From NCBI GenBank assembly GCA_033060915.1, contig CM065382.1, positions 515,001 through 579,000 on the forward strand: a stretch of DNA of 64,000 nucleotides. The letters run 5' to 3'. Source of the stretch: Euryodendron excelsum (taxonomy: Eukaryota > Streptophyta > Magnoliopsida > Ericales > Pentaphylacaceae). The position numbers were made by a program, and so were the translations under genes. The notes beneath the pieces are model-generated. The model worked only from the letters and a program-made list of their open reading frames with translations. It was not told the DNA's origin and searched no databases. Each line of letters begins with the position of its first letter. Positions within the stretch are counted from its first letter, which is position 1. This document shows positions 48,303 to 60,189 of this stretch, piece after piece.

Positions 48303-49208
48303 TTAATGGGACAGAAACGTTAGCATGAAATATAAGAGTTGTGAAGGCAGTGATACATGTACACATAATGTGTATGACCTGACAAATGCGTGGGGGAACA
48401 TTCTGGAAAAGATTGAGCCTTTTGCTTTAATAAGCAGCACGTATATTCCATAACAGGGGAGGTGGACTAATGCCAACGCAAAATACCTGTAAGAAGAAAA
48501 CCCCCCATAATTCCCACTCACTAGGTTAATCTATCCATTCAGCAAACCATGGTAACTCATACACATGCTCAGGCGTGATAATGATATATGGAATAAGCAC
48601 ATTACCAGAGAGGCGCCCATGGAGTTGACAGTTCAAGGAAAGGATACGGCCACCTACGAAATTTGTTAACAGAAATTTTTTTGAACGGGAAAGTCTGATA
48701 AAGGATAGAGAGAAGAAGAAGAAGAAGAAGAAGAAGAAGAATAAGGGAGATATAGTAGGAGAAGTTATTTACCATGTAAAACCGCAAGCATGAAGAATCC
48801 ATTGGAAGACAATATAGGAAACGCTCCATAGCACAAAATATGCAAGTCCATACCAAGGGAATGGCTGAAACATTAATAGTTGGAAGATAGTCCATTAAAC
48901 TAGTTCAGGCAAAAGAAAGTAGTAGAACCCATTCATATATATCCATCGGCTAGGATGGTGTCAAAAAATTCTTTCGGCGAAGGCATAGTGGTATTAAATG
49001 GTGATGGTATCAACTACTTACTTGGCTATTGAGTGCAGAATCAATAATAAGAAAAACCGCGTTCAGACTATGTATGCATCCAATCAACTGCCAAGCATCA
49101 ACAACAGGAAATCAGCAATAAACATGTGGAAGAGCCACTCGTCTAGCAATTCAGAATGCAGAAGAATCCGAACAACAAAAAAACAATCTTCAAGATGATA
49201 AGAGGTCA

Positions 49209-49253
<45 letters not shown>

Positions 49254-52234
49254 ATATATATATATATATATATATATCTATCACCTATACTATATAAAAG
49301 CGAGCATAGCAATAGGATTTTTCTTCAGAAGTGAATTACCAATATGCCCTCTAGGTTAATATCCATGGCATACAAAGTTGTCCTTTTGTATGCATAACAC
49401 TAGATGGTAAGGGATAAATGGGATTCACCATACAAATTGATACATTTGCCACATACGAGATTGTACATTTACCAAATCATGTTGAAATCCATCATATGAA
49501 TGTATGCCATCATCCATTTTCAACCCAGAAGCATACGAATTGATACATTTGCTTACACTATTGTCAAATTATGTGGGACCCATCATATAAATGTATGCCA
49601 TCATCCTTTTTCACTGCGGCAAAAGTATTTGTTTGCACGACAATTATTACTCTACTACTCTAATCGCCTACAATGTTCTCACATGCAACAGGTTACATTA
49701 GCACAGTGCACACTCTGTCAACTTATACATTTAGCAACCATATAAAGTAAGGTTGTCATTGAGATAATGGCACAACAAGCAAAATAATAACTACTGGAGT
49801 GCAACTAAGGTAGCAACTGAAAAAAGAAGTGTAACTTGTTCGCGTGATTGAGAACTGACGAAATCAACTAGAAAGTATTTAGTCACTAGTCAATGAATTG
49901 ATGTTAACGACCGAAAGAAAGTGTGTCTATAAACTTAGTTCTCGTGATAGGAAACTGATGAAATATATTAGAGGATGTTTACTTGCTGGCCAATGGATTG
50001 ATAAAAACTACCAAAACACATCTGATTTTGAGTTTATAATTTTTGGGCCGAAGAGTCTAATGAAGGAGCTAATAAACTTTAATAAATAGAACAATAATTT
50101 ATGAAGATTTCTTGATAAATTAAAATAGCAGAGATGACAATTATAGTGAAAGACGAAGGCTTGTGCTAGGGAAGAAAACATATATTTGCGTGATTGAGAA
50201 TTGGCAAAATCGATATGAAGATTTCTCAATAAATTAAAATAACAAATATCATAATTGTGATGAAAAATGGTGGCTTGTGTTAGGGAGGAAAACATATGTT
50301 TGTGTGATTAGAAATTGACGAAATCGATTGGAGGATGTTTATTTACTGGTCTATTATTTTGTTCTTTTGTTTGTATTCATGGAGAAAATGTGGTTGGCAC
50401 GTGCTCTCCACTAGTGTCCACTAGTGTATATATATATATAATTCTTCTCAGTTGTTTGCAGTAAGGCAGTCTTAGGTAGAAGAAATTTGCTCCTAGTTTC
50501 AACATTTTTTCCAGAGCAACCAGGGATTGATCATGTTGCCATGGCATAGAACGAGCCTTCCACCAATAACGAAACCATGTTTCCCTTGTACATAAGTATG
50601 TTTTTGGGCGGACAACTATTTTCATCGTCCAAAATCTAACCAATCATGCAACTGATACTCACAGTAAACGCTGCTGTAGGAGTTCTGTATAGCAATGACA
50701 TGTACCGATATTCCAAGAATTGATATATGTAGCATGGGGCTATGAAAGGAACAAAGACAAGAAGAATGCAAGTTGTAGTGCTGTAAAACAAAGCCTTTTT
50801 TATTTTTTCCTGGAAGAAGAGAACTCACCAGGGTGAGCTGAAAATGTTCACCTAGAAGAAAAGGGAGTAGAAGCCCCCAAAATACAATGTCAGTTAGCAT
50901 TACAGCACCTGCACAAGTCTGTTAAAAGGTAAAGAATCAGTTTTTTGCCAGTGTAAACAGAACAAACTTTAAGACCATACATAATTGAAGGTCTTGAGGC
51001 TTATGTTTCCGCCATCAAGTGTGAGCATAAATTTGGTTCAAGCCTCACTACAGCACTGCAAACTGAGGAAAATACATATACTGATATCAGTCTTGGACCA
51101 TGTTAACATCGGTGTAACTGGAGAACTCCTGTTGAAGGGGAACCAAAATTCTAAATAGTAAAGGGTAATCTGATAATTTTCACAACCTTGAGACTAGTAA
51201 TTAAAGAAGGGTAATGCCATATAACCAAAAAATTTATACAGAATTTATCACCAGAATGATGTGGCTAAGCTGTGGGCCTATCATTTTAAAATAAAGAACC
51301 CACTAAGATGCTTTTTTATTATAAAATTGTCTTTGTCACATTTAGAATTCTGTATAAAAATTATGAAAGAATAACATTTTCCATTAAAGAATTGACTAAT
51401 TTAAAGCATAGGAATCGGATTTGTGAAGTGCATATGCTTTGAAACTTGGAAACAAAAAAGCATCACAATAAACAAGAAACATGAAAACAATATATATATA
51501 TATATATATATATGTATATGTAATTAACCTGATAAATAGCTTGCACAAGATGCTCCAAGAAACCTGCTTTACGGTCAATCTCCTCTTGGCTATAACGGTT
51601 TTGAAACTTGATGGTACCTTTGATTTCCTGTGCATCAGAAGATGCAGAGCTTTCGGATCTACTACTCACTTCAGAATCCTTTTTCAGAAATTCGTCGCTC
51701 TCTCTACTTTCAGGAAAAGTTCTCTTTGAGTAGTAGGTCCAGCATCCACGAGCAGATATGATGGTCGCAAGCTACATAGAAAACATGATAATCAGGAGCA
51801 GGATCGAGCTGATTTCACACGAGTGGGGATTGATTCGTCTCTCAGAAGTGTAAGCAACCAATTACGGTTTTATTTATGCACATATATAACCTATTGAGAG
51901 TCTACACTACTCTGTATAAAGGGAATTAATTAGAAGCAGAAGCAGAAGCAGAAGCAGGGGATGTAGTAGAGATTAGTTGGACATACTGCAAAGTAGACCA
52001 TGACCAATGTGAAAGTCCACCTGCAGATAGATCAATTGGAACCACAAGCATATTAGGAGATTAGATAATAGATAACCACTACCCAGAACTATGATCTTTA
52101 TTTTAATCAATTTGTAGAAAGAACAAAATCTGAGTCAACCCGACATTGGGCTTGGGAACATACCCGAATTATAGGGGTATCAAATTCCAGAGCTTGACTC
52201 TCTCTACTCGTATACATAAGTAGTACAAATATAT

Positions 52235-52282
<48 letters not shown>

Positions 52283-52587
52283 GAAGTTTGAACTCACTGA
52301 GTGTAAAAATAGAAGGCGAAAGCTCCTCTGAGGAAGACGACGACCTGATAGAGTACAAAAGCCATGGCAGCGAAGGCGAAAGCTCTGAAGAAGAGAAGCC
52401 AAAGCGGGTTGAGGTTTCTCCAGCAAGGAATCCATAGATCAGTGGACTTGAGAGGATCTCCGTTGACTCGCTTGAGGACTCTAACAGCTATGACTGATGG
52501 GAGTAGGAAGATCAGAGCGCATACTGGGACTTGCCATCGAAGCCAATACTCTAACCCCACCTCCTCCTCGCCGCCCTTGCTCGTCAT
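48303..52587 (-). CDS. Multi-pass membrane protein, paralog A (plant family of unknown function)
   Basis: The eight exons (minus) are 52587-52298, 52020-51987, 51771-51529, 50918-50829, 49087-49022, 48864-48773, 48653-48606 and 48486-48303; GT-AG throughout; 348 aa. About seven hydrophobic segments are seen, for example VCALIFLLPSVIAV, LWLLFFRAFAFAAMAFVLYQ, FTLVMVYFALATIISA, AVMLTDIVFWGLLLPFL, LNAVFLIIDSALN, AYFVLWSVSYIVFQWILHAC and ALALVHLPCYGIYVLLI. A hydrophilic Ser-rich loop lies in exon 3. It matches, from memory, an Arabidopsis family including At1g10660 and At5g62960, annotated only as transmembrane proteins. The general layout recalls AIG1/FAR-17a proteins, but that link is weak. The C-terminal tail after SRMFPHAFVRSY is longer than in its paralog and unlike it, so this end may be altered. 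A GATTT repeat lies about 90 bp upstream of the ATG. Confidence 0.85.
49212..49277 (+). repeat. Compound (CT)n-(TA)n microsatellite in intron 5 region of paralog A
   Basis: About 18 CT units are followed by about 11 TA units, within the intron between exons 4 and 5. Confidence 0.9.
50101..50330 (+). repeat. Tandem duplication, period about 114 bp, in the large intron of paralog A
   Basis: ATGAAGATTTCT...ATAAATTAAAATA occurs at 50101 and again at 50215. The following GTTAGGGAGGAAAACATAT-like segments and GTGATTGAGAATTG also repeat. More diverged relatives of the GTGATTGAGAACTGACGAAATC part occur near 49840 and 49940. No protein is recognised. Confidence 0.75.
52240..52278 (+). repeat. (GA)n microsatellite just inside intron 1 of paralog A
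   Basis: About 19 GA units, starting about 20 nt beyond the exon 1 donor (in transcript sense a CT-rich run). Confidence 0.9.
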
Positions 52588-53900
52588 TTCTCCTTTCTCC
52601 TACTCCTCTATCCCTCACGGTACCACACAGGAGGAGGAGGATCTTACCAGTGAATGCGATGGATAGTGGGGAATTGTATTTGATTTGATTTGATTTGATT
52701 TGATTCTATTCCAGAGAGACCCAGAAAGAAAGAGCGACACAGAATTGATACGTAGGTAATTGATCAGGTTGCAAGTCAAATACAGTTTCATAGTTGTGAT
52801 TTTTTTTTTTTTTTTGGGTATCATTTTATTTTAATTATTCGTTTTTTTGGCAAGTAGAGTTTTTGTTTTTTTGTTGAAAAATATTTAATTTTTAAGATGG
52901 TTTTGGAGTGTGGGATTCACATCAACTAAAGAAATAGTATTTACCACGCATACTTTGTTTTGTATTTTTTGGTTTTATTTTGGTTAGGTGAACTTGATCT
53001 GTCAAAGACCCAAGAATTTGCTGCATGCATACATCCTATTTTTTTGAGTTTGGCTCCTCTCCAATTACAAGAAATTATTCTATTATATCTCAGTCTAACA
53101 AGTGAAATCTTAGACCCAAGTAATGAGAGGAAGGTAATCAGTAGGGTTTTTGTTAAGGGCGACCGGTAATTAATTGTGAATGGATAAAAATACCTTTAAA
53201 GTCAAATAAAAGATTGAATTTTGTTGTTTTTGAGAGTATCTTTTATTCACCTATATATATATATATATATATAGGTGAATAAGACCACCTTTTAACTATT
53301 CAGGTATTTGGACGTAACTTATTTAGTAGCTTATAGTTTATGCTTATGACTTTTTTAAAATGTGTTTGAGTAAGTGGTTTAAAAACATAACTTACGTTAA
53401 TTACGTTTTTCAAAAAAATTATTTTTTAAAATAACTTATAGTTTATAATTTATGACTTATAAGTCTATTGGCCAAACACCCCTCTAAAATTCTTCTTGAA
53501 CCCAAAATTTTCTTCCAACTTCCCCCTTCTTAGTAGCCTGATTTGATTTACATGACTTTATCTTGTTCTACTTCCAAGTAAGTATTCGATCTAAATTTTC
53601 AGATTTATCCAAGTTTCATCAAGAATGATAGAAAACTAATCAGCTTCATCTATGAACTCCAGAACCGAAATTCCCAAATGTAGCAAAAAATTTTGAAGTT
53701 TTATTCGCTTTTTCCAGCAAAAGTTTAACCTTGGTTCAGTAACAAAAATAATCAGGATAATAAGGGATTAGACAGCATTCAGCATTGATAGATATTCTTA
53801 CTGAAAACCATATTTGAAATTTGGATCCAGACTAGACCAGACCAGACTGATATATTACTAGTCACTTTAATGGAGAATCCGAGACCTCGCTGGGTAACGT
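52588..53900. other. Upstream region of paralog A and intergenic DNA
   Basis: This contains a GATTT pentanucleotide repeat (about 52678-52704), likely in the promoter or 5' UTR. It also has a perfect 40-bp palindrome with a TA core (53243-53282) and AT-rich spacer. A possible small mobile element lies at about 53300-53490 (repeats of ACTTATAGTTTAT) but its ends are unclear. Confidence 0.5.
53243..53282. repeat. Perfect 40-bp palindrome around a (TA)n core
   Basis: Arms TTATTCACC and GGTGAATAA flank an alternating TA run; every base from 53243 to 53282 pairs with its mirror. It could extrude a cruciform. Confidence 0.95.
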
Positions 53901-54131
53901 TTATGATTTTTGAATACCTGTTTTATTGCTTCTTTTTTCTTTTTGATGCTCCGGAACGAAAAGCTTTTTCGGACGTACTACAAAAGCGTTTTGTAACCCA
54001 TCCTCGCTCCATGTTGCCTCTTTAACTCGCTCTGGCAACTCCCATTTTATGAACCCAGATCTCTCTCTCTCTTTCCCTCTCTCTGAAGGCACAGCAGGTG
54101 TGAAACCTTGCGGCGATGCTGTGTTCCCCAT
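53901..54131 (-). CDS. Small hypothetical ORF with N-myristoylation-like start
   Basis: This 76-aa ORF starts MGNTASPQ, which fits the N-myristoylation pattern (Gly2, Ser6). The rest is basic and hydrophilic (for example SGFIKWELPERVKEATW). A CT-rich stretch lies within it. It is not recognised. It could be a small gene, an exon of an undetected gene, or chance. The composition looks more protein-like than the surrounding shadow ORFs. Confidence 0.3.
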   Translation of the reverse strand: MGNTASPQGFTPAVPSERGKERERSGFIKWELPERVKEATWSEDGLQNAFVVRPKKLFVPEHQKEKRSNKTGIQKS

Positions 54132-54973
54132 TTTAAGCCTTCACTACTAAACTTCACCTTTTAAGGTGTTGTTTAGACTTGGCTTCCCACCAAAAGAACG
54201 TAATTTTTTTTTTTTTAAGAAGGGACCAAATTACAAGTATAGTTAGTAAAGAGGGAGATGTTAATAGAGGTGGGATAGTTAAGCAAGTTAGTATACTAAA
54301 TTCTACAAAATTGAAGCAACAAGAGGAGCAAATGTTACCTATCCCAGATACCACGCTCCTGCCATGAGTCCAATTCCCGACTTTGATTAAGTTGAGGCAG
54401 GGTGATGACCATTGGACAAAGGCCTTGGTCCAAAAGAACTTAATATATAATATATAGTTCATGGGGGGCTATTATCCTAATAAACTTTTTCGAACTCTGA
54501 TATAACCCATGGGGCAATTAAAGTGAAATCAATTCAGAGGACCGTCACTCATTGCCCAAACATGGCTGCTTCATGCATTATCTTAGCAAGCACTTCTGGG
54601 TTGTCAATGAACTAACAGTAGCAACGAGTTCTTTGTCCTAATCTTGATCATCAGAGAACATCAGCCAATTTTAGTTCTTTGTCCTGAACAAACATGGAAT
54701 GAAAAAAGAAAGAAAGTTGCGACTTTGAAACTAGTGCATAAAGCTAGCTAGTGCCGGAGCAATCACACTCCAACAGGATGTGTTAACCACGCTCGTAATT
54801 CTACGACGACACGAGTATGTCGTGTTTTTTTTTTTTTTTGGATGGTTGACAATGGTTGCTCCTTCCCTAGTTTACGTGTACAAGTAGACAGTTGATAAAA
54901 TCTCAATTCAACCCAGTAATAACAGTACTTTGGAGGATTTTAAATAAATGAAAAAGAACAAAAACAAAAAACA
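54132..54973. other. Intergenic DNA downstream of paralog B
   Basis: AT-rich spacer with poly-T runs (54204-54218, 54826-54839). No gene recognised. It includes the 3' flank of paralog B. Confidence 0.5.
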
Positions 54974-57900
54974 CTAAAATGACTTCACAAATGCTTGGGG
55001 GAACCATCTAGAAAAAATTGAGTTTTTGGCTCTTATAAGCACGGAATAAAGTCCATAGCAGGGGATGTGAACCACAGCCATGCACAAGTACCTGTAGGAG
55101 ATAGGATAAACAAACACCCATCATTAATTAGGTTCTCCCTTTGTAAGGGTCAATATAAGACAGAACAAGGTTATAACTTATAAATGGTGAAAACTATTTA
55201 CCACAAAGGTGCCCATGGTGATGAAAGCTCAAGGAAAGGATAGGGCCACCTGGGAGAAAACTCTATAGATAAGTTAATAGTTCTTGAAAGCAAAATCCAT
55301 ATAAAAGAAATTAATTCTTCTAAAAATTGATGGCACAGAAGCGAGACCAGAAGCTTACAGTGAATAACCACACGCATGAATGACCCATTGGAAAATAACA
55401 TAGCCGCAGCTCCAGAGCACAAAATATGCTAGTCGAAACCAAGGAAATGGCTGCCAAAAGAGACAGATTTGCATCAAATAAGTGGAACCTAGAACAAAAC
55501 AGAAACAAAATCTTGAGACCTAGGCTAATAGAAACTCATTTGCAAAACCTCTTCTCTTGACAAAAATGTATAAGCCATTCTTTTATTTATTTCCTCCATC
55601 CCCTTTGATAAGAAAACTTGTGTAACTTTCAGGATGATTAGGAGTAATGTGAAGATGTAACATGGTTGAAATTACGTATAAGATGGCCCAATGTTGTGGT
55701 GAAAATAACCGCTGACAGTGGCCATCCACGAGTTCCTAATGTACAGCAGGATAGCTCAAACACTTCCTGCAGTCTACGCAACTGGTAACCTAAGTTCATC
55801 TTATCTCTAGGCTTCCCAATTCTTAATGGCATGATACTTACAAGGCTATTAACAGCGGTATCCAGAAGAAGGAAAACATAATTTAGTGTATGCATGCAAC
55901 CCATCAACTGCAAGCATAGATGAACTGAATATCAGAACAGCATTAAATAGAATAGTCAAGAAAGCCAAAATCATTCAAAAAGCTACTGAATAAAACATAT
56001 CTCATGAAAGACATGAAAACTCAAATAACGGGAATATCATGTTGGATAGCTTCCTGAGAAAACAAAAAGGAAACGAAGAGCAAGAACCTCACCAGGTTGA
56101 GTTCAAGATGTACATTTGATAGAAATGGGACAATAATACACCAAAATACAAGGTCCGTTAGGATAACAGCACCTGCACAAGTCTGTTCATGAAAAAGGGG
56201 TCAGTTTCACCAGGCATGGGAGGCATACCTCCAAGTGGGGCACCAACAGAAGAACCCAAACATGAAGCCTTTACACCTCAAGGCATAAAGCACACAAGGA
56301 TAAGCCACACTGCCCTACTATATAATGAACAAGAGGCTCCATTTTTCAATTTACACTGCAGCCCAAAAAAGAAAAAAAAAAAGGGAAGAGAAGTCTCCTG
56401 ATCAAAATTGTCCACTCCTGGCCCAAATACATTAGTTTAAAACCAGGAGAAATTTGAAGGCAAAATCAAGCATGGAACTTGAGGGATATCGTATCATAAA
56501 ATGAGAAGCACTTCACAAAGGTTTGCATGGTTGATTAATTTCACGCGATGCAGTCTACCACCAGCTGCTTCAGGACAAAACCTATTCTGACCAACTGAAA
56601 GAAAAGAAAACTCGACATTCCAAAAAATTTGTGGTAAGGAAAGTAACAATATGCTTCCTCATCACGTCACTTGTACGTTTCAACTAGTGTTCAAGCAAAA
56701 CAAAAGCACAATACCCCTGCAATTTGAAATTATGTTTGAGAGAGCCTGTGTGACTTTAACCTCTCACAGAATTCGGAAAAATTGTCAAGCACATCAATTT
56801 CTTATTATATTCTTTGTTTATTTCATTAATACACTAAAATGATTTAAGCTTGATCCTTGTAATGCATTGATGTGTATGCCTCTGCTCATGCCAAACACAT
56901 CATCTGCCAATTCACCCTTTAAAAATGCCAATACAGGAACACACGGCAAAACCATGTCAATGTTAGACCAAAAGAATGCTAGAGAGAGTTCCAGTACAAA
57001 CTCTGCAGCCGGAGAATTTCACATAATATGGAAAAGATAATGAAATCATAATAGACCTACCTGATATGCAGTTTGCATAAGGTATCCCCAGAAACCTGCT
57101 CTTTGTTGGATCGCCTCTTGGTCATAGTGGCTTTGCAACTTGATTGTGCCCCTAATTTCGTTTGCCCTCGAAGTCACCGCACTTGTAGATATATTCCCTT
57201 CCACATCCCTTCTCAGGAGCTCTTCCCTTTGCCCGTTCTCAGAAATAGGAGGTTTCTTTGAGTAGTAGACTATGCATCCATGCGCAGAAATGATTGTCCC
57301 TATCTACAAATAGAAATGGTACATGTAGGTAAAGATGAGATTAAGTTTGTATGTATCTGTATGCAAAATTATATTGCGAGGTATACAACAACACAGGTCA
57401 TTCTTGAAGCCAATTAATCACCCAAAGAAAGAGATTAAGTGCTTGACTTACCGCAAAATAGACAATAACCAAACTAAAAGTCCACCTGCAGATCAATAAT
57501 TTCGCAGAAAGTAAATTAAGTAGCAGAAAATGTCTTAAAAAAAAAAAAAGAAAATAAAAAAAAAATGCTCCCAGGCCTAACATTCGAAAGACGCATAATA
57601 AATGGCAATAGTTCAGTTGATAGGTAAGGTAATTGGTGATGGTATCCTCACTTAGAATGTCATTAAAGCAACAGAAAAATAGAATGTAATAAAGTGAGTT
57701 TTTCTGATACAAAGATGATTGTAAAATCTTGAAGAGGAATAAAGGATATTCACGTGCATGTGCTTGTGTGGGTTTTCCAGCGGCCGGAGCCGTTGGCTGT
57801 AATTCAGCGGCTATAGTCTTTTCTGTGAGAGAAAATTGGGGGCTATTTATGTTAGTTTCATGCATTTTATACAATTCTTCCAAGACATGTAATATGGCAT

Positions 57901-59667
57901 TGAAAATCTAAGTAGAAACTATAAGTCCCAAACCTCACAATTTCGTTTAAATTTGCAACTCATGTGCCGCACCCCCTGATGCTGACAAGCAAAGAAATTC
58001 CTTTTGGATAACAAAAAGGCGGAACGACCGAGTATCAAGTCAGGGTACTCGGCTACTCGCCATGGAAGCCAGTAAAGCAGATGTTGTGCTAATGTGGGAT
58101 AAAACCAAAAACCCTATAGCTATCAGCATCCCCATTGATGATACTCAGACTGGGTCGCATCCTTTTGAGTATTTGATTGAAAAATTGGCAGAGATTTCGA
58201 ATTGTTCTTGCGATGGAGAGGAGAAAAGTTTTCCTACAACCTAAAAGAAAAGGGTTTCAACGAACTTGAAAAACAAAAAAAGGGTACCACTGACGGACTT
58301 TATTGTTGATCGAGTGATTATCGGTAAATTCACAAAAAGACGGAGTCCAATAGGCATAGCTTCCCCTCTCGTCTCCGATCTATCAATTCGGAAAACATTT
58401 TTAACCAAAATAATTTGATTTCAAAAAGTAATATGTACAATAAAAGTTTTTTTTTTTTGCTTCTATTAGTACGAGTGAGTCCTCATTTTATGGTTGTCAT
58501 GTGTAATTCGCGAAATCAATAAAAAGATGTGCGAATTATTTGTAATAGTAGAGAGATTTACGAAAAATTCTCAACTGATTAAGATATGCAGAATGGACTC
58601 GGATTTGTTTAGAATCTGAAAATTTTTAGTAGAACGGTTGAAGCTTGTGGAAGCAAAGGTTTGTCATGACTAATCACAGCCTCACGACTCTTTAGGACTA
58701 GAGACTTGAGTTGCGGTCCATGTGAGCTAGATGCAAATGGTTTCCAAGTATGGTTTGACAGAATCTGGATTAAGTTAAGACCATAATTGAACTCTCGACT
58801 CTTAATGCAAGTTATTTTAGTTTGTTCATAAGTAGAAGGAAGCTTGTTAGTTAACTTAAGCTACACTACCCTAATTGGAAAGGTTGGCCATAGAATTGTG
58901 GTAAGCAGGGGAGTAATTAGAGACCAAAATGGGTACTAGACAAATAGACCAATGATCCATGGCATAACGTAAGTCACTAAATCAGGAATAGCTTGTAGAT
59001 ATATATTTTCAATTCATCAAGGACGTGTAGATTAATTTTGATCATATGTTATACCGACAGAACATTCTTCGTTGTCGAATCCTCTCTTATTATTTAGACT
59101 ATGGACGTGTTGAATGCATAACTAGACAGGATCATACTATCAATAACGAAAACTGTATACAATCTAGAAGACTACCCACTACAAAGTTTATTAATTAATT
59201 AGCAGTCTGCCAGAAGACTATATAATTTAGCTAGACACGAAGGGGAAACTCATTCATTCCAACTTTTTGTGACATATTATCATCGAGAGAACTTACTCGG
59301 TGTAGTAAACAAAGATGGATGCGTCATAATCCAGGATATCCCAGGCTAGGAATCCACTCAAGATCACAAAAGAGGTAAAACGTAGCCCCAAGAGCCATAT
59401 TGGGTGAAGCCCTCGCCAACAACTTGTCCACAGTTGGGTGGAGCTCACATGGCCCCTTGGAGTAGTAGTAGTAGTAGTACTCACCCCTCCTCCTGCAGCA
59501 TACCCATCAACGTCTGGCCGATTCACCATCAAGAGAGACTCGTACATGGTTTTGTCATCGCGTTTTCCGGTACCTTCCCTCCTCCAAAGCACATAGAGGG
59601 CGCCAAGAAATGCTACCCCAACGATGCCAAAACAGACGAAATCATACCAGTACACAACCAATCCCAT
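54974..59667 (-). CDS. Multi-pass membrane protein, paralog B (same family as 48303-52587)
   Basis: The eight exons (minus) are 59667-59297, 57485-57452, 57303-57061, 56182-56093, 55907-55842, 55450-55359, 55249-55202 and 55091-54974; GT-AG throughout; 353 aa. It shares the seven-segment layout and motifs of paralog A (TCAGAVILTDLVFW, CMHTLNYVFLLLD, FPWFRLAYFVLWS, WPYPFLELSSPWAPLW, HIPCYGLYSVLI...SIFSRWFPQAF). The N-terminal loop after the first segment is longer and contains a six-Thr run coded by an ACT microsatellite (about 59463-59480). The start at 59667 (MGLVVYWYD) was chosen by alignment with paralog A. An upstream in-frame Met at 59874 would add a poly-Ser stretch from a GAT/GAA repeat, more likely 5' UTR. 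Tandem duplication with paralog A is the simplest origin. Function unknown. Confidence 0.87.
58062..58244 (+). CDS. Small hypothetical ORF inside intron 1 of paralog B, opposite strand
   Basis: This 60-aa ORF (MEASKADVVLMWDKTKNPIA..., acidic, with a CSCDGEEK segment) has ordinary codon use and no low-complexity bias. I do not recognise it. It may be one exon or a relic of a captured gene; no splice partners were identified. Confidence 0.25.
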   Translation: MEASKADVVLMWDKTKNPIAISIPIDDTQTGSHPFEYLIEKLAEISNCSCDGEEKSFPTT

Positions 59668-60189
59668 GATATGACCACTCCCTAGCAACCGAGCCAGTGA
59701 TGATCTGTGAATCAGTGAAGATGATGATGATGATGATGATGAAGAAGAAGAAGAAAACGAGCAATTAATCTCGTAACATTTGCAGATCAGGAGGACGGAC
59801 GGTGGGTGAATCCAATCCTTAGGGGTGTTAAACTCTAGAACTTTTGCTTGTAGCTGGAGGAGTAGTAGTATCAATTAGCTGGTGATTTGATATGAGACTG
59901 GTAGTTTTGACTGTCTGGTTTGGCGCCATAAGCTCGCGTTCGTCAAAAGAAATTTGGTTGTTAAGAGTCCAATAGTGTCTGTCAAAAGTGCACGACACTA
60001 CAGTAACCAGCTTTACCGGTGATACAGTTATGAAATGGTGATTTTAAAACTTTCACGATGATACGGCTACATTATTTTTTCCAATGACTTAATTGAACCA
60101 GTTTTGCCGGTAGCGCAGCTGAAGTGGAAGTGGCTTCTTGACTGTTAGCTCATCCTCCAAAATAATTGGGGCGTAATGCTACGCGTCAC
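59668..60189. other. Upstream region of paralog B
   Basis: This contains the GAT/GAA repeat (59718-59757), the presumed 5' UTR and promoter, and near 60010-60120 a pair of related segments (ACCAGCTTTACCGGTGATACAG and ACCAGTTTTGCCGGTAGCGCAG). No gene recognised. Confidence 0.45.

Noticed and set aside
59668..59874. N-terminal extension of paralog B with a poly-Ser run
   Set aside because: It comes from a GAT/GAA microsatellite; paralog A has no such extension and MGLVVYWYD aligns with its start region.
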